DNA of 64,000 nucleotides from Schauerella aestuarii (lineage in GTDB: Bacteria; Pseudomonadota; Gammaproteobacteria; Burkholderiales; Burkholderiaceae_B). The stretch is from NCBI RefSeq assembly GCF_009866805.1, contig NZ_SIZW01000039.1, forward strand, positions 1 through 64,000, read 5' to 3'. The notes beneath the pieces were generated by a model, which was given only the letters and a program-made list of their open reading frames with translations, was not told the DNA's origin and made no database searches. Of the stretch, positions 37,790-49,852 are shown one piece after another. Each line of letters opens with the position of its first letter. Position 1 is the first letter of the stretch. Both the position numbers and the translations under genes were made by a program.

Positions 37790-39250
37790 TTATGCCGGGA
37801 CTTCCTCACGCAGCGCAAGACCCAAGGCCTTTGCCACGCCCTCCGCGTACGCCGGATCGGCGCGGCGGAAATGTTCGAGCTGACGGCGCTGAATTTCTTC
37901 GGGGACGTCGGCCATATGGCGACCGATGTTGGCAAAAAGACGCGCCTTCTCGTCGTCCGTCATCAGGCGGAACAGGTTGCCCGGCTGCGAGTAATAGTCG
38001 TCGTCCACCCGGTGATTCCAGCGGTCGGCGGCTTGACCGTCCAACGCCAAAGGCGGTTCGGCGGCCGAGGGTGTTTCCTTCCATTGGCCGTAGCTGTTGG
38101 GCTCGTAGTTCTTGGTGCCGCCCAGATTGCCGTCGGCGCGCATGCCTCCATCGCGATGGAAGCTATGCATGGGACAGCGCGGCTGATTGACCGGGATCTG
38201 GTGATGATTCACGCCCAAGCGGTAGCGCTGCGCATCGCCGTACGAGAAAAGGCGGCCCTGCAGCATTTTGTCCGGCGAATAGTCGATACCGGGTACGACG
38301 TTGGCGGGGGTGAGCGCGGCTTGCTCCACATCGCCGAAATAGTTGTCCGGGTTGCGATTGAGTTCGAGCGTGCCCACCTCGATCAATGGGTAGTCGCCGT
38401 GCGGCCACACTTTGGTCAAATCGAACGGATTGATGTGATACGTGGCGGCGTCGGCCTCCGGCATGATCTGCACCTTCAAGGTCCAGCGCGGGAAGACGCC
38501 ATTGGCGATGTGATTGAACAGATCGCGTTGCGCGCTTTCGCGGTCGCCGGCCACCACATCCGCCGCTTCCTGGTCGGTGTAGTTCTCGACGCCCTGCTCC
38601 GAGCGGAAATGGAACTTCACCCAGAAGCGCTCGCCATCGGCGTTGACGAAGCTGTACGTGTGCGAGCCGAACCCGTGTTGCTGGCGATAATTTTTCGGCA
38701 GGCCGCGATCGCTCATCAGGATCGTTACCTGGTGCAGCGATTCCGGGCTCAGCGACCAGAAATCCCATGCTGCGGTCGCACTGCGCAGGTTGGTCTGCGG
38801 ATCGCGCTTTTGCGTGTGGATGAAGTCCGCGAACTTGAGCGGATCGCGCACGAAGAAGACGGGCGTGTTGTTGCCCACCAGATCCCAGTTCCCTTCATCG
38901 GTGTAGAACTTTACGGCGAAGCCACGCACGTCGCGCTCGGCGTCGGCTGCGCCACGTTCACCGGCGACGGTCGAGAAACGCAGGAAGACGGGCGTTTGCT
39001 TGCCGACTTCCGAGAAAATCTTGGCGCGTGAGTATTTGCTGATGTCCTGCGTGACGGTAAACGTGCCGAACGCGCCCGAACCTTTGGCATGCACGACACG
39101 CTCAGGAATCCGTTCCCGGGCGAAATGGGCCAGTTTTTCGATCAGCCACACGTCTTGCAGCAGCACCGGGCCGCGGGGGCCGGCGGTCATCGAATGATTG
39201 TTGGAGGCGATGGGGGCGCCGGCGGCATTGGTCAGTGTCTTATCGCTCAC
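37790..39250 (-). CDS. katA: Monofunctional heme catalase
   Basis: 486-residue small-subunit catalase that disproportionates hydrogen peroxide. The active-site histidine is in [12 protein letters not shown], the distal asparagine in [14 protein letters not shown], and the heme tyrosine ligand in [15 protein letters not shown], followed by NHHQIPVN. The GTG at 39250 is chosen because AAGGAG lies five bases upstream and the protein then begins [13 protein letters not shown], typical of this clade. Open frame further upstream is not expected to be coding. A terminator follows. The upstream region has an OxyR-like ATCGATAGCTATTG element. Confidence 0.94.
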   Translation of the reverse strand: MSDKTLTNAAGAPIASNNHSMTAGPRGPVLLQDVWLIEKLAHFARERIPERVVHAKGSGAFGTFTVTQDISKYSRAKIFSEVGKQTPVFLRFSTVAGERGAADAERDVRGFAVKFYTDEGNWDLVGNNTPVFFVRDPLKFADFIHTQKRDPQTNLRSATAAWDFWSLSPESLHQVTILMSDRGLPKNYRQQHGFGSHTYSFVNADGERFWVKFHFRSEQGVENYTDQEAADVVAGDRESAQRDLFNHIANGVFPRWTLKVQIMPEADAATYHINPFDLTKVWPHGDYPLIEVGTLELNRNPDNYFGDVEQAALTPANVVPGIDYSPDKMLQGRLFSYGDAQRYRLGVNHHQIPVNQPRCPMHSFHRDGGMRADGNLGGTKNYEPNSYGQWKETPSAAEPPLALDGQAADRWNHRVDDDYYSQPGNLFRLMTDDEKARLFANIGRHMADVPEEIQRRQLEHFRRADPAYAEGVAKALGLALREEVPA

Positions 39251-39360
39251 GTTCACTCCTTGAGATTGTGCGCAACCGCCGGGACGCAGGCGGTCGTTGC
39301 AAGCTAGGAACGAATCGTAAAGACTGCTCAGCCAAAGGGGAAATTGATTGTTGTTTAAAA

Positions 39361-39382
39361 ATCGATAGCTATTGCCAATGAT
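39361..39382. promoter_or_regulatory. Possible OxyR operator upstream of catalase
   Basis: ATCGATAGCTATTGCCAATGAT contains ATAG and CTATTG elements, similar to OxyR sites, about 110 bp upstream of the catalase GTG. This rests on motif resemblance only. The 315-bp gap holds this, the catalase promoter area and the yidC terminator. Confidence 0.3.
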
Positions 39383-39512
39383 CGAGCCCGGGATGGCGCA
39401 GCATGGAAGGCGACGCGATAGCTGAACGGAAGCGCGATCTAGCCGGATCGAAGGCGGCCTTGGTTGGTTTTCACCTGCGCCACACCTTCCGTGAGTCGGG
39501 CGGCTCACGGAC

Positions 39513-39552
39513 GAAAAAAAACCCGGCACCGCGATGAGCGGCCCGGGTTTTT
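39513..39552 (-). terminator. Intrinsic terminator of yidC
   Basis: AAAACCCGG and CCCGGGTTTT arms flank a 15-16 base loop, with A/T tracts on both sides. On the minus strand it is followed by TTTTT about 15 bp beyond the yidC stop. The symmetric A/T tails could stop transcription from both sides. Confidence 0.78.
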
Positions 39553-39565
39553 CCTTGTACGACGA

Positions 39566-41257
39566 TCAGCGCTTGGCGGTGACGGCCGTTTGCGATTTGG
39601 TCGCGTTTTCCATCTTCTTGGTGATGTAGTACTGCTGAGCGATCGACAACGTGTTGTTGACGCACCAGTACAGCACCAGACCGGCCGGGAAGAAGAACAT
39701 CATGCCACCGAACACCAACGGCATGATCATCATGACCTTGGCCTGGATGGGATCCGGAGGCGTCGGGTTGAGTTTGATCTGCAGGAACATCGTGGCCATC
39801 ATGATGGCGGGCAGGATGAACCAGGGGTCGCGCACCGACAGGTCATGCACCCACAGGATCCACGGTGCACCGCGCATTTCCACGCTGGCCAGCAGCACCC
39901 AGTACAGCGAAATGAAGACCGGGATCTGCACCACCATGGGCAAGCAACCGCCCAAAGGATTGATCTTTTCGGTGCGATACATCTCCATCATCGCGGTGTT
40001 GAGCTTTTGCTTGTCGTCGCCGTACTTCTCTTTCAGCGCCATCAAACGCGGCGATACCGCCTTCATGCGCGCCATCGATTTGTAGCTGGCGGCGGCCAGG
40101 GGATAGAACACGGCCTTGATCAGCACCGTGAGCGCCACGATGGCCCAGCCCCAGTTGCCCAGCAGCGAGTGCAACCAGGTCAGGAGACCGAAGATCGGCT
40201 TGGCGATGATGGTGAGCCAACCATAGTCGACCACCAGATCCAGGCCGGGGGCCAAGGCGGCCAGGGCTTTCTGATCTTGCGGGCCAACCCACAGGTGCGA
40301 ATCCACCGATGCGGTCGCGCCCGGGGCAATGGCACCCACGGATTCGATCGAGCGGGCGGCGTACAGGTTTTCCGATACCTTCAGCACTTCGTTGGTGCGT
40401 TGCTTGCCTTGCGGCGGCACCCAGGCGCTGGCGAAGTAATGCTGCACCACGCCGATCCAGCCGTTGTCGGCTTGCTTGACGTAGGCGGCCTTGCCTTTGT
40501 TGATGTCCGAGAAGGTCATCTTCTGGAACTTCTCTTGTTCCGAGTAGACGGCCATGCCGGTGAACGTGTGATAGAAGCTCGACGTATCCGAAGGATCGTT
40601 GCCGTCGCGCTCGAGCTGCAGGTACAGGGCGGGATTGACCTCGGCCGAACCGGTGTTCACGAGCTGATGCTTGACGTCGATGGCGTAGGCGCCGCGGTGC
40701 AACGTGAACGTCTTGATGACCTTCAGGCCACCTGACTCGCCTTCGAACGTGACGACGAGGTTTTCACCGTTCATCGTGCGCTCGGTCGACGTCATGCGGA
40801 ACGGCGTCTGGTGCGTGGGGAAGCTCTGGCCAGTACCCGCGCCGACAGTGCCCGACTGCACGATGTAATGCAGGGCGTTGGAATTATCCAACAGCACGAA
40901 CGGCTGATCGAGTCCGGAAACCGGGTACTTGAGCATCTCGGCCCGCACGAGCTGCGCGCCGGCGGTGCTGAACGTCAGACGCAGCACATCGCTTTCGATG
41001 ACGATTTCCTGGCTCTGCGCGTTGCCTGCGGTGCCAGTGGCGCCCGGAACGGCATCGCTTGCCGCAATGGCGGCCTGCTGAGGCGAATTGGGGATCGAGG
41101 GCGTCGTTTTGTCGGTCGTGCGCGACGGCTCGACCTGGCTCGTGGGCGCAGGGCCACCGAACAGCGACTGTTTACCGTGTTGAACCTGCCAGTTGTTCCA
41201 CAGCAGCAACAACGAGAAAGAGAAGATCATCCAGAGGACGGTACGTCGGATATCCAT
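39566..41257 (-). CDS. yidC: Membrane protein insertase YidC
   Basis: 563-residue insertase of the Gram-negative type. It has an N-terminal anchor (RTVLWMIFSFSLLLLWNNW), a large periplasmic beta domain and a C-terminal core with about five helices. The core includes NPLGGCLPMVVQIPVFISLY and the ...MPLVFGGMMFFFPAGLVLYWCVNN motif, followed by a basic tail. It inserts and folds inner-membrane proteins with SecYEG and SRP. It lies in the conserved rpmH-rnpA-yidD-yidC order, with its own terminator. Confidence 0.96.
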   Translation of the reverse strand: MDIRRTVLWMIFSFSLLLLWNNWQVQHGKQSLFGGPAPTSQVEPSRTTDKTTPSIPNSPQQAAIAASDAVPGATGTAGNAQSQEIVIESDVLRLTFSTAGAQLVRAEMLKYPVSGLDQPFVLLDNSNALHYIVQSGTVGAGTGQSFPTHQTPFRMTSTERTMNGENLVVTFEGESGGLKVIKTFTLHRGAYAIDVKHQLVNTGSAEVNPALYLQLERDGNDPSDTSSFYHTFTGMAVYSEQEKFQKMTFSDINKGKAAYVKQADNGWIGVVQHYFASAWVPPQGKQRTNEVLKVSENLYAARSIESVGAIAPGATASVDSHLWVGPQDQKALAALAPGLDLVVDYGWLTIIAKPIFGLLTWLHSLLGNWGWAIVALTVLIKAVFYPLAAASYKSMARMKAVSPRLMALKEKYGDDKQKLNTAMMEMYRTEKINPLGGCLPMVVQIPVFISLYWVLLASVEMRGAPWILWVHDLSVRDPWFILPAIMMATMFLQIKLNPTPPDPIQAKVMMIMPLVFGGMMFFFPAGLVLYWCVNNTLSIAQQYYITKKMENATKSQTAVTAKR

Positions 41258-41305
41258 GGTGCCTACAAAGTGAAGAGCGGACTTGCAAAGCCCACGAGTT
41301 TAGCT

Positions 41306-41578
41306 TTATTCGTGGCGAGCGCGGCCGTGACGGGCGCAGCAGGAGGCCTCCCCGGTCGAACCGGCGGGAGGGACGGGGTCGTAGCCGCCCGGACTGAACG
41401 GGTTGCAACGACCGATACGGCGAAGGCCCAGCCAGACGCCCTTAAGCGCGCCGTGTTGTTCGATCGCCTCGATCGCATACGCCGAACAGGACGGCGTAAA
41501 GCGGCATTGTCGCCCGATCCACGGGCTGAGAAAAAACCTGTAGAACCGGATCGGTGCGATGACAAGGGCCTTGATCAT
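41306..41578 (-). CDS. yidD: Membrane protein insertion efficiency factor YidD
   Basis: 90-residue protein with the UPF0161 pattern [27 protein letters not shown] and [14 protein letters not shown], including the conserved cysteines. It has an N-terminal amphipathic segment and is peripherally membrane-associated. It starts within the rnpA stop (ATGA overlap of four bases) and precedes yidC by 48 bp. Confidence 0.95.
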   Translation of the reverse strand: MIKALVIAPIRFYRFFLSPWIGRQCRFTPSCSAYAIEAIEQHGALKGVWLGLRRIGRCNPFSPGGYDPVPPAGSTGEASCCARHGRARHE

Positions 41579-42000
41579 CGTTTGACGCGCCTGAAATGCC
41601 CATCGGCCTCGTCGCGGGTGGTGCGCTTGATGTGCGTCAGCGACCCCTCCGGCACGCGGGCGTTGAGCCGCACGACATAATCGGCCACCGGCAAGGTATG
41701 CCGCGTCATGCGAAACGATTCGCGAATCGCCCGCTTGATGGCATTGCGCGTGGACGCGTGCGGTGCGAAGCGCTTGGCGATGATCAATCCAAGCCGCGCC
41801 GTATCTTGCGCCGGCGCTGCTGCTGCCGACGTCAATACGAAAAAAGCCCCTCGCGCCAACCGCCGGCCTTTCAGCGCGGCAGCAAACTCCGAGGGGCGAT
41901 GCAGGCGAGCTTCGGGCGGAAAGCGATAAAGACCCCGAGTCGATGCGGCGAGCGCATCGGGGTGGGCTATCGCGTCTTGCGAGGCATCACCGGCGTTCAC
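41575..42000 (-). CDS. rnpA: Ribonuclease P protein component
   Basis: 141-residue basic protein that helps RNase P RNA mature tRNA 5' ends. It has [22 protein letters not shown] and [29 protein letters not shown] (the RNR motif region is [10 protein letters not shown]). The frame is open far upstream through rpmH, so the start must be downstream of rpmH. The only plausible codon is GTG at 42000, 41 bp after rpmH, but no good ribosome-binding site is visible. Its N terminus (~35 residues before LHRPSEF) is longer than I expect for relatives, so the start is uncertain. Confidence 0.9.
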   Translation of the reverse strand: MNAGDASQDAIAHPDALAASTRGLYRFPPEARLHRPSEFAAALKGRRLARGAFFVLTSAAAAPAQDTARLGLIIAKRFAPHASTRNAIKRAIRESFRMTRHTLPVADYVVRLNARVPEGSLTHIKRTTRDEADGHFRRVKR

Positions 42001-42041
42001 GGACGGCGTCCGCAGATCGCGGCCGAATCCGTCGGCAGCGA

Positions 42042-42176
42042 TTAGACGGCCAGGCGCTTGCGGCCCTTGGCGCGACGGGCGCTCAGAACGGCACGGCCCG
42101 AACGGGTTTTCATGCGAAGACGGAAACCGTGGGTGCGCTTGCGACGGGTAACGGAAGGTTGATAAGTGCGTTTCAT
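42042..42176 (-). CDS. rpmH: 50S ribosomal protein L34
   Basis: 44-residue ribosomal protein: it starts [19 protein letters not shown] and ends in [10 protein letters not shown], the invariant L34 pattern. It is the first gene of the leftward rpmH-rnpA-yidD-yidC unit, with a promoter about 120 bp upstream. It lies in another frame inside the long open frame that extends rnpA upstream. Confidence 0.97.
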   Translation of the reverse strand: MKRTYQPSVTRRKRTHGFRLRMKTRSGRAVLSARRAKGRKRLAV

Positions 42177-42295
42177 GAAAGATCCACAAAGAACAAGTCA
42201 GAAGGGTCCTGCCCGGCGGGTATAAAGACGGTGCCCACGGCGCTACGCCATGACGCATCCAACCTTCTGACAGACAGAATTCGGCAAAGCCCAGC

Positions 42296-42324
42296 ATTTC
42301 AGCAAGTTTTCTCTTGCTTGTCAA
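42296..42324 (-). promoter_or_regulatory. Candidate rpmH promoter
   Basis: On the minus strand TTGACA (42319-42324) and TGAAAT (42296-42301) are 17 bp apart. The start point would give a leader of about 115 bases before rpmH. Together with the dnaA promoter it makes a divergent pair in a 242-bp gap. Confidence 0.5.
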
Positions 42325-42364
42325 ACAGTTAGCCGGGCTGTCAGTGCGCGCAAATGGCACAGCC

Positions 42365-42396
42365 TGTGGATAACTGGGGCCGAGGCAAGGTAGAAT
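42365..42396 (+). promoter_or_regulatory. dnaA promoter region with DnaA box
   Basis: An exact DnaA box TGTGGATAA (42365-42373) lies 17 bp before a TAGAAT -10-like element (42391-42396), so it covers the -35 position. The expected start point is about 16 bp before the dnaA ATG. The arrangement suggests DnaA autorepression. It is the only exact box in this gap, so it is unlikely to be the origin. Confidence 0.5.
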
Positions 42397-42418
42397 CGAG
42401 GTTTGAATAGCGAGCGAC

Positions 42419-44071
42419 ATGAAAGATTTCTGGCAGACCTGCGTCAGTCGCCTTGAGCAGGATTACCCCCCCCAACAGATCAGTGCGTGGATTCGTCCAC
42501 TGGTTCCGCTCGACTTCGATGAGTCGTCGGCGGTGCTGCGTGTGGCTGCGCCCAACCGCTTCAAGTTGGATTGGGTGCGCAAGAATTTTTCACATCAGAT
42601 AGAGACGATTGCGGCCGAATGGTTCCAGCGTCCGGTGCAAGTCTTGTTCGAATTGCCATCGCAGTCGGGTGCACCGCGCATTGCGCAGCCCACGCGCGCG
42701 CCTACGCCTACGAGCGCTGCGCACGCGATGACGGTGCCCGCCCAGCACGTGCACGCCGCTCCTGCGCAACACTACGCGCCCCCGAGCGGTCCGGCCAACG
42801 GCATGCACAGCCCCGGAACCGGTCCCGCATTCGGGCAGCAGGCACCCCTTCCACCGGGCTACAACCCGAGTCTGGATACGCCCCCGCCCGCATCGTTGCC
42901 GTCGGCCGCACCGCCCTACTCGGGCACGCCCATGCACTCAGGCGCCTCGGCACCGGTTGCGCCTTCCGCGCCCGTGCATTCAGGCGCGTCCGCACCCGGC
43001 GTCTCGTCGGCGCAGGCGCAGGCGGATGCCGCCAACATCGTCTACGAACGGTCGCGGCTGAATACGGATCTGACGTTCGACAATTTCGTCACGGGTAAGG
43101 CCAACCAGCTGGCCCGCGCGGCCGCTTTGCAGGTCGCCGAAAATCCGGGCATTTCGTACAACCCGTTGTTTCTGTACGGCGGCGTCGGTCTGGGTAAAAC
43201 GCACTTGATCCACGCCATCGGCAATGCCATGGTCGCGGCTGGCACGGGTGTGCGCGTGCGCTATGTGCATGCCGACCAATACGTGTCCGATGTGGTCAAG
43301 GCGTACCAGCGCAAGGCGTTCGACGATTTCAAGCGGTATTACCACTCGCTCGATCTGCTGCTGATCGACGATATCCAGTTTTTCTCGGGCAAGAACCGCA
43401 CGCAGGAAGAGTTCTTCTACGCGTTCGAAGCGATGGTGGCGCAGCGCAAGCAGATCATCATCACCAGCGACACGTATCCGAAGGAACTCGCCGGTATCGA
43501 TAGCCGTTTGATCTCGCGGTTCGACTCTGGTCTCACGGTGGCGATCGAGCCGCCCGAACTCGAGATGCGCGTGGCCATTTTGCTGCGCAAGGCCGAGTCC
43601 GAAGGCGTGCCGATGCCCGAGGAAGTGGCGTTCTTCATCGCCAAGCATCTGCGCAGCAACGTGCGTGAGCTCGAAGGGGCACTGCGCAAGGTGTTGGCGT
43701 ATGCGCGCTTTCACGGTCGCGACGTGCTGACGGTGGACGTGTGCAAGGACGCGTTGAAGGATCTGCTGTCGGTGTCGAACGGGCAGATCACGGTCGAGAA
43801 TATTCAGAAGACGGTGGCCGATTTCTACAAAATCAAGGTCGCCGACATGTATTCGAAACGCCGGCCCGCCAATATTGCGTTGCCGCGCCAGGTGGCGATG
43901 TACCTGGCCAAGGAGTTGACCCAAAAAAGCCTTCCGGAAATCGGCGACCTCTTCGGAGGCCGTGATCACACGACGGTCTTGCATGCCGTTCGCAAGATTT
44001 CCGACGCCCGCGCCAAACAGGCGGAGCTCAACCATACCCTGCACGTGTTGGAACAAACTCTAAAAGGATGA
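42419..44071 (+). CDS. dnaA: Chromosomal replication initiator protein DnaA
   Basis: 550-residue AAA+ initiator that binds DnaA boxes and melts oriC. Domain I begins [20 protein letters not shown] (residues 1-85). Domain II is an unusually long Pro/Ala/His-rich linker (about 88-200) with HSGASAP twice. Domain III has Walker [13 protein letters not shown] and Walker [13 protein letters not shown]. Domain IV carries the box-reading [19 protein letters not shown]. The protein is longer than the ~465-residue E. coli form because of the linker. It forms an operon with dnaN and gyrB, about 16 kb from the box-rich origin region. Confidence 0.97.
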   Translation: MKDFWQTCVSRLEQDYPPQQISAWIRPLVPLDFDESSAVLRVAAPNRFKLDWVRKNFSHQIETIAAEWFQRPVQVLFELPSQSGAPRIAQPTRAPTPTSAAHAMTVPAQHVHAAPAQHYAPPSGPANGMHSPGTGPAFGQQAPLPPGYNPSLDTPPPASLPSAAPPYSGTPMHSGASAPVAPSAPVHSGASAPGVSSAQAQADAANIVYERSRLNTDLTFDNFVTGKANQLARAAALQVAENPGISYNPLFLYGGVGLGKTHLIHAIGNAMVAAGTGVRVRYVHADQYVSDVVKAYQRKAFDDFKRYYHSLDLLLIDDIQFFSGKNRTQEEFFYAFEAMVAQRKQIIITSDTYPKELAGIDSRLISRFDSGLTVAIEPPELEMRVAILLRKAESEGVPMPEEVAFFIAKHLRSNVRELEGALRKVLAYARFHGRDVLTVDVCKDALKDLLSVSNGQITVENIQKTVADFYKIKVADMYSKRRPANIALPRQVAMYLAKELTQKSLPEIGDLFGGRDHTTVLHAVRKISDARAKQAELNHTLHVLEQTLKG

Positions 44072-44073
44072 AC

Positions 44074-45183
44074 ATGCAACTCGTACAAACACCGCGCGAT
44101 GCGTTGCTCAAACCGTTGTCGATCGTGGCGGGCATCGTCGAAAGACGCCATACCCTGCCGATCCTCGCGAACATCCTCATGCGCAAAGAGGGCAATCGCG
44201 TGTCGTTCATCGCGACCGACCTCGAAGTGCAGATCACCACGCATGCCGATTTCGGCGTCGGTCAGGACAACGAGTCCATCACCGTCGCGGCGCGCAAGTT
44301 GCTCGATATCCTCAAGGCGTTGCCCGGCACGGGCGACGTACGGTTGGGGCTGGCGAGCAACAAGCTGTCCGTGCAAACGGCGAAGAGCCGGTTCAACCTG
44401 CAGACGTTGGCCGCGACCGAGTTCCCCACCGTGGCCCAGCCCGAGCAGTGGGATGTGTCGTTGACGATGCCGCAAAAGACGCTGCGTCATGTGCTCAATA
44501 TGGTGCACTTCGCGATGGCGCAGCAAGACATCCGTTATTACCTGAACGGCATGCTGCTGGTGTTCGAACCCGGTCACGTGCGTGCGGTCGCCACCGATGG
44601 TCACCGTCTGGCGCATTGCGCCACCGTTGCCGATGGCATCGAGGCGCGCCACGAAGTGATCGTGCCGCGCAAGACCGTGCTCGAAATGCAGCGGTTGCTG
44701 AGCGATACCGAAGAGCCGGTGTCGATCGACGTGGCACCGGGCCAGATCCGTTTCCGCTTCAGCGATATCGAGTTGGTGTCCAAGCTCGTGGAAGGTAAAT
44801 TCCCCGACTTCACGCGCGTCATCCCTACCAACTACACGCGTCATTTCGGCGTGAGCCGCGAAGCGTTGCAAGGCAGTCTGCAGCGCGCCGCCATTCTCAC
44901 CACCGATAAGTTCAAGGGTGTACGTCTGCAGTTGGGCGAACATCTGATGAAAATCTCGTCTTCCAACGCCGAGCAGGAAGAGGCGCAGGAAGAAATCGAT
45001 ATCGATTACAGCTTCGAGCCGCTGGACGTTGGCTTCAACGTCAGCTACCTGCTCGATGTGCTGGGCAATGTGAAAACCGACCAGATTACGTGGTCGGTGA
45101 TGCCGGACGCCAACGCCTCCGCGCTCATCACGCTGCCCGAAGACGACCAGTTCAAATACGTCGTCATGCCGATGCGCATCTGA
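44074..45183 (+). CDS. dnaN: DNA polymerase III beta sliding clamp
   Basis: 369-residue clamp with the usual three repeated domains. It starts MQLVQTPRDALLKPLSIVAGIVERR, with the HTLPILANIL motif at the start of domain 1 and a final VMPMRI typical of betaproteobacterial clamps. I use the ATG at 44074 because AAAAGG is six bases upstream. An in-frame ATG at 44068 overlaps the dnaA stop but abuts the Shine-Dalgarno. It encircles DNA and tethers polymerase. Confidence 0.96.
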   Translation: MQLVQTPRDALLKPLSIVAGIVERRHTLPILANILMRKEGNRVSFIATDLEVQITTHADFGVGQDNESITVAARKLLDILKALPGTGDVRLGLASNKLSVQTAKSRFNLQTLAATEFPTVAQPEQWDVSLTMPQKTLRHVLNMVHFAMAQQDIRYYLNGMLLVFEPGHVRAVATDGHRLAHCATVADGIEARHEVIVPRKTVLEMQRLLSDTEEPVSIDVAPGQIRFRFSDIELVSKLVEGKFPDFTRVIPTNYTRHFGVSREALQGSLQRAAILTTDKFKGVRLQLGEHLMKISSSNAEQEEAQEEIDIDYSFEPLDVGFNVSYLLDVLGNVKTDQITWSVMPDANASALITLPEDDQFKYVVMPMRI

Positions 45184-45266
45184 GCGACCTCCTGTCGCAC
45201 AGTTGATGCGTTTCGTCGCCGTTGCCGGAAGGTCCGGCAACGGTCAGGCCGCAAGGCCGTTTATAA

Positions 45267-47735
<2,469 letters not shown>

Positions 47736-47777
47736 TGCGGCTCGGTTTGCCGTCGCGCGCTTGAACGCGTGATACAG

Positions 47778-47806
47778 AAAGGCCCTCTTTGCAGAGGGCC
47801 TTTTTT
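47778..47806 (+). terminator. Intrinsic terminator of dnaA-dnaN-gyrB
   Basis: AAAGGCCCTC and GAGGGCCTTT form a 10-bp stem with a six-base loop followed by a T tract, 42 bp after gyrB. Confidence 0.93.
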
Positions 47807-47934
47807 ATGCGCGCGGGAGGGTGAAGCGTGGGCCGAGGTTGCATCGCATTCCGACCTCGGCGGCCCGGCCACGCTACCGCCACGCTACTTGCGATGACGC
47901 TCAACGGACGAGATCCGTTGGAGGCAGATCGTTC

Positions 47935-48765
47935 TTACGCGTCGATCTCAGTCGACATCGTAATCGCCTTGTTCGTCCCCAGTTCCTCCAACCGCGCCGT
48001 CAGCGCCGCATGCACGCGGTCGTAAGCGCCGCTTCCCAGCAGCAACCGTTTCGGTGGCGACGCTGCGTCTGCGCAATCGATCATGGCAGTCACCATCTTT
48101 ACCGGATCGCCCGTCACGGCAAACGAGCCGTCTGCCAGCCCGCGCCGTACGTCGCCGGCCGGCGTGGCGTCGTAGACCGGCATCGGATCGGCAGTGACCA
48201 GCCCCCCGGCAAAAGCGGTCTTGGCGGGGCCGGGTTCGACAAGCGTGAAGGTGATTCCGAACGGCGCAACTTCTTGCGCCACGGATTCGACGAACCCTTC
48301 GATCGCCCATTTGGTTGTGTGATACAGGCTGAAGTTGGGATAGGCGATCTGCCCGCCTTCCGATGAGATCTGCAGAATGCGGCCACCGCCCTGCTCGCGC
48401 AAAAACGGCAACGCCGCGCGAATGACCTGAATGGAACCGATGAGGTTGGTATCGATCTGCTGGCGGATCTGCTCGTCGCTGGCCTCCTCTGCCGCGCCGA
48501 ATAAAGCGTAGCCCGCGTTGTTGACGACGACGTCGATGCGGCCAAGATCGGCGAAGGCGCGTGCAACGGTAGCGCGAACTGCGGCCGTGTCCGTCACATC
48601 GAGCGCTGCGATCCAGAGCCGGTCGCCGTATTGATCTTTGAGCGCCGCGAGCACGTCGGGTTGGCGCAATGTGGCGGCCACGCGATCGCCGCGTGCCAAC
48701 AGACGCTCGGTGAGTTCGCGTCCGAAGCCCTTGGAGGCGCCGGTGATGAACCAGGTTTTAGCCAT
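47935..48765 (-). CDS. Short-chain dehydrogenase/reductase
   Basis: 276-residue SDR. It has the NAD(P)-binding TGASKGFGRE at residues 8-17, NNAGYALFG, and the catalytic set with the Ser in ISSEGGQIAYPN and YHTTK. The classical SDR length is ~250, so this is a slightly extended form. The ATG at 48765 follows AGGAG by eight bases. It is divergent from a LysR gene 118 bp away, which may regulate it. The substrate is unknown. Confidence 0.9.
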   Translation of the reverse strand: MAKTWFITGASKGFGRELTERLLARGDRVAATLRQPDVLAALKDQYGDRLWIAALDVTDTAAVRATVARAFADLGRIDVVVNNAGYALFGAAEEASDEQIRQQIDTNLIGSIQVIRAALPFLREQGGGRILQISSEGGQIAYPNFSLYHTTKWAIEGFVESVAQEVAPFGITFTLVEPGPAKTAFAGGLVTADPMPVYDATPAGDVRRGLADGSFAVTGDPVKMVTAMIDCADAASPPKRLLLGSGAYDRVHAALTARLEELGTNKAITMSTEIDA

Positions 48766-48883
48766 GTGTCGATCTCCTGATATGGGGTGACGACGCTTGT
48801 GCGGCGTCCATGGCAATCAAGATAGGCCGATCTGGCTGCTGATACTATCCACCTAATCTGGCATGAGTTAGTGAAAATTACCC

Positions 48884-49852
48884 ATGAATGAACAGCCGAC
48901 GTTGAACGATCTGAAGGCGTTTGCCGCCATCGTGGCGCATCGCAGTTTTCGCCAGGCCGCTGATGAACTTGGATTGTCGCCATCGAGCTTGAGCCACATG
49001 ATGCGGGGGCTCGAACGCATGATGGGCGTGCGCCTGCTCAACCGCACCACGCGCAGTGTGTCGCCCACCGAGGCGGGCGACCAGTTGGTTGCCCGCCTGC
49101 GGCCGGTGCTCGAGGACTTGAGTATTGCGCTGGATGAAGTGGGCACCTTTCGCGATCGGCCCAGCGGTTCGATCAGGATCAATGCAAGCGAACCGGCGGC
49201 GCGCGTGCTGCTGCAGACGGTGGTGCCCTCCTTTCTGGCGCGCTATCCGGAGGTCGCGCTGGATCTGACCACCGATGGCCGGTTGACCGATATCGTGGCC
49301 GGTGGTTTCGACGCAGGCGTGCGGCTGGGTGAAGCGGTGCCGCGCGACATGATTGCCGTGCCGTTCGGCGGCGACGTGCGATTTATCGCGGTGGCGTCAC
49401 CCGCGTATCTCAAGGCGCATCGCGCACCCAAGGTGCCGGATGATCTCAAGCAGCATGCGTGCATTCGGTTTCGGCTGCCCAGCGGCAAACCTTATCGATG
49501 GGAGTTTTCCAGGCGCGGGCAGGAAATCGAGGTGGACGTGCCGGGGGCGTTGACGCTGGATCATCTGGGGTTGATGACGGAGGCGGCAGTGGATGGGTTG
49601 GGCATTGCCTACGTGGTGGATCGCAGCGCGCAGCCGTATCTGGAAAGCGGGCAATTGAAGCAGGTACTGGCCGACTGGTCGCCAGCCATTCCTGGGCTGT
49701 TTTTGTACTACCCCGGACATCGCCACGTGCCGGCAGGGCTGCGCGCATTCATCGATGTGCTGAAAGCGCAGCGCATCGAGGCACCACCCACACCATTGCC
49801 GCGTCGCGCACCTTCAACGCGGCAGCCGCGTCGCCCGCCAACACACAAGTGA
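48884..49852 (+). CDS. LysR-family transcriptional regulator
   Basis: 322-residue regulator with an N-terminal winged helix (AFAAIVAHRSFRQAADELGLSPSSLSHMMRGLERMMGVRLLNRTTRSVSPTEAG) and a C-terminal periplasmic-binding-like inducer domain. The AaeR/DhmR-type pattern RIN.SEPAARVLL is visible. It is divergent from the SDR gene and a likely regulator of it. The C-terminal tail (about 25 basic/proline residues) is low-complexity and overlaps the convergent exporter gene by 39 bp. Confidence 0.9.
   Translation: MNEQPTLNDLKAFAAIVAHRSFRQAADELGLSPSSLSHMMRGLERMMGVRLLNRTTRSVSPTEAGDQLVARLRPVLEDLSIALDEVGTFRDRPSGSIRINASEPAARVLLQTVVPSFLARYPEVALDLTTDGRLTDIVAGGFDAGVRLGEAVPRDMIAVPFGGDVRFIAVASPAYLKAHRAPKVPDDLKQHACIRFRLPSGKPYRWEFSRRGQEIEVDVPGALTLDHLGLMTEAAVDGLGIAYVVDRSAQPYLESGQLKQVLADWSPAIPGLFLYYPGHRHVPAGLRAFIDVLKAQRIEAPPTPLPRRAPSTRQPRRPPTHK

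Noticed and set aside
42177-42418. rpmH-dnaA gap as the replication origin
   Set aside because: Only one exact DnaA box and no extended AT-rich tract, against eight or more boxes at 23.9-26.6 kb.
42001-42420. Upstream extension of rnpA through rpmH
   Set aside because: It would overlap the rpmH gene, which is certain; the start must lie after rpmH.
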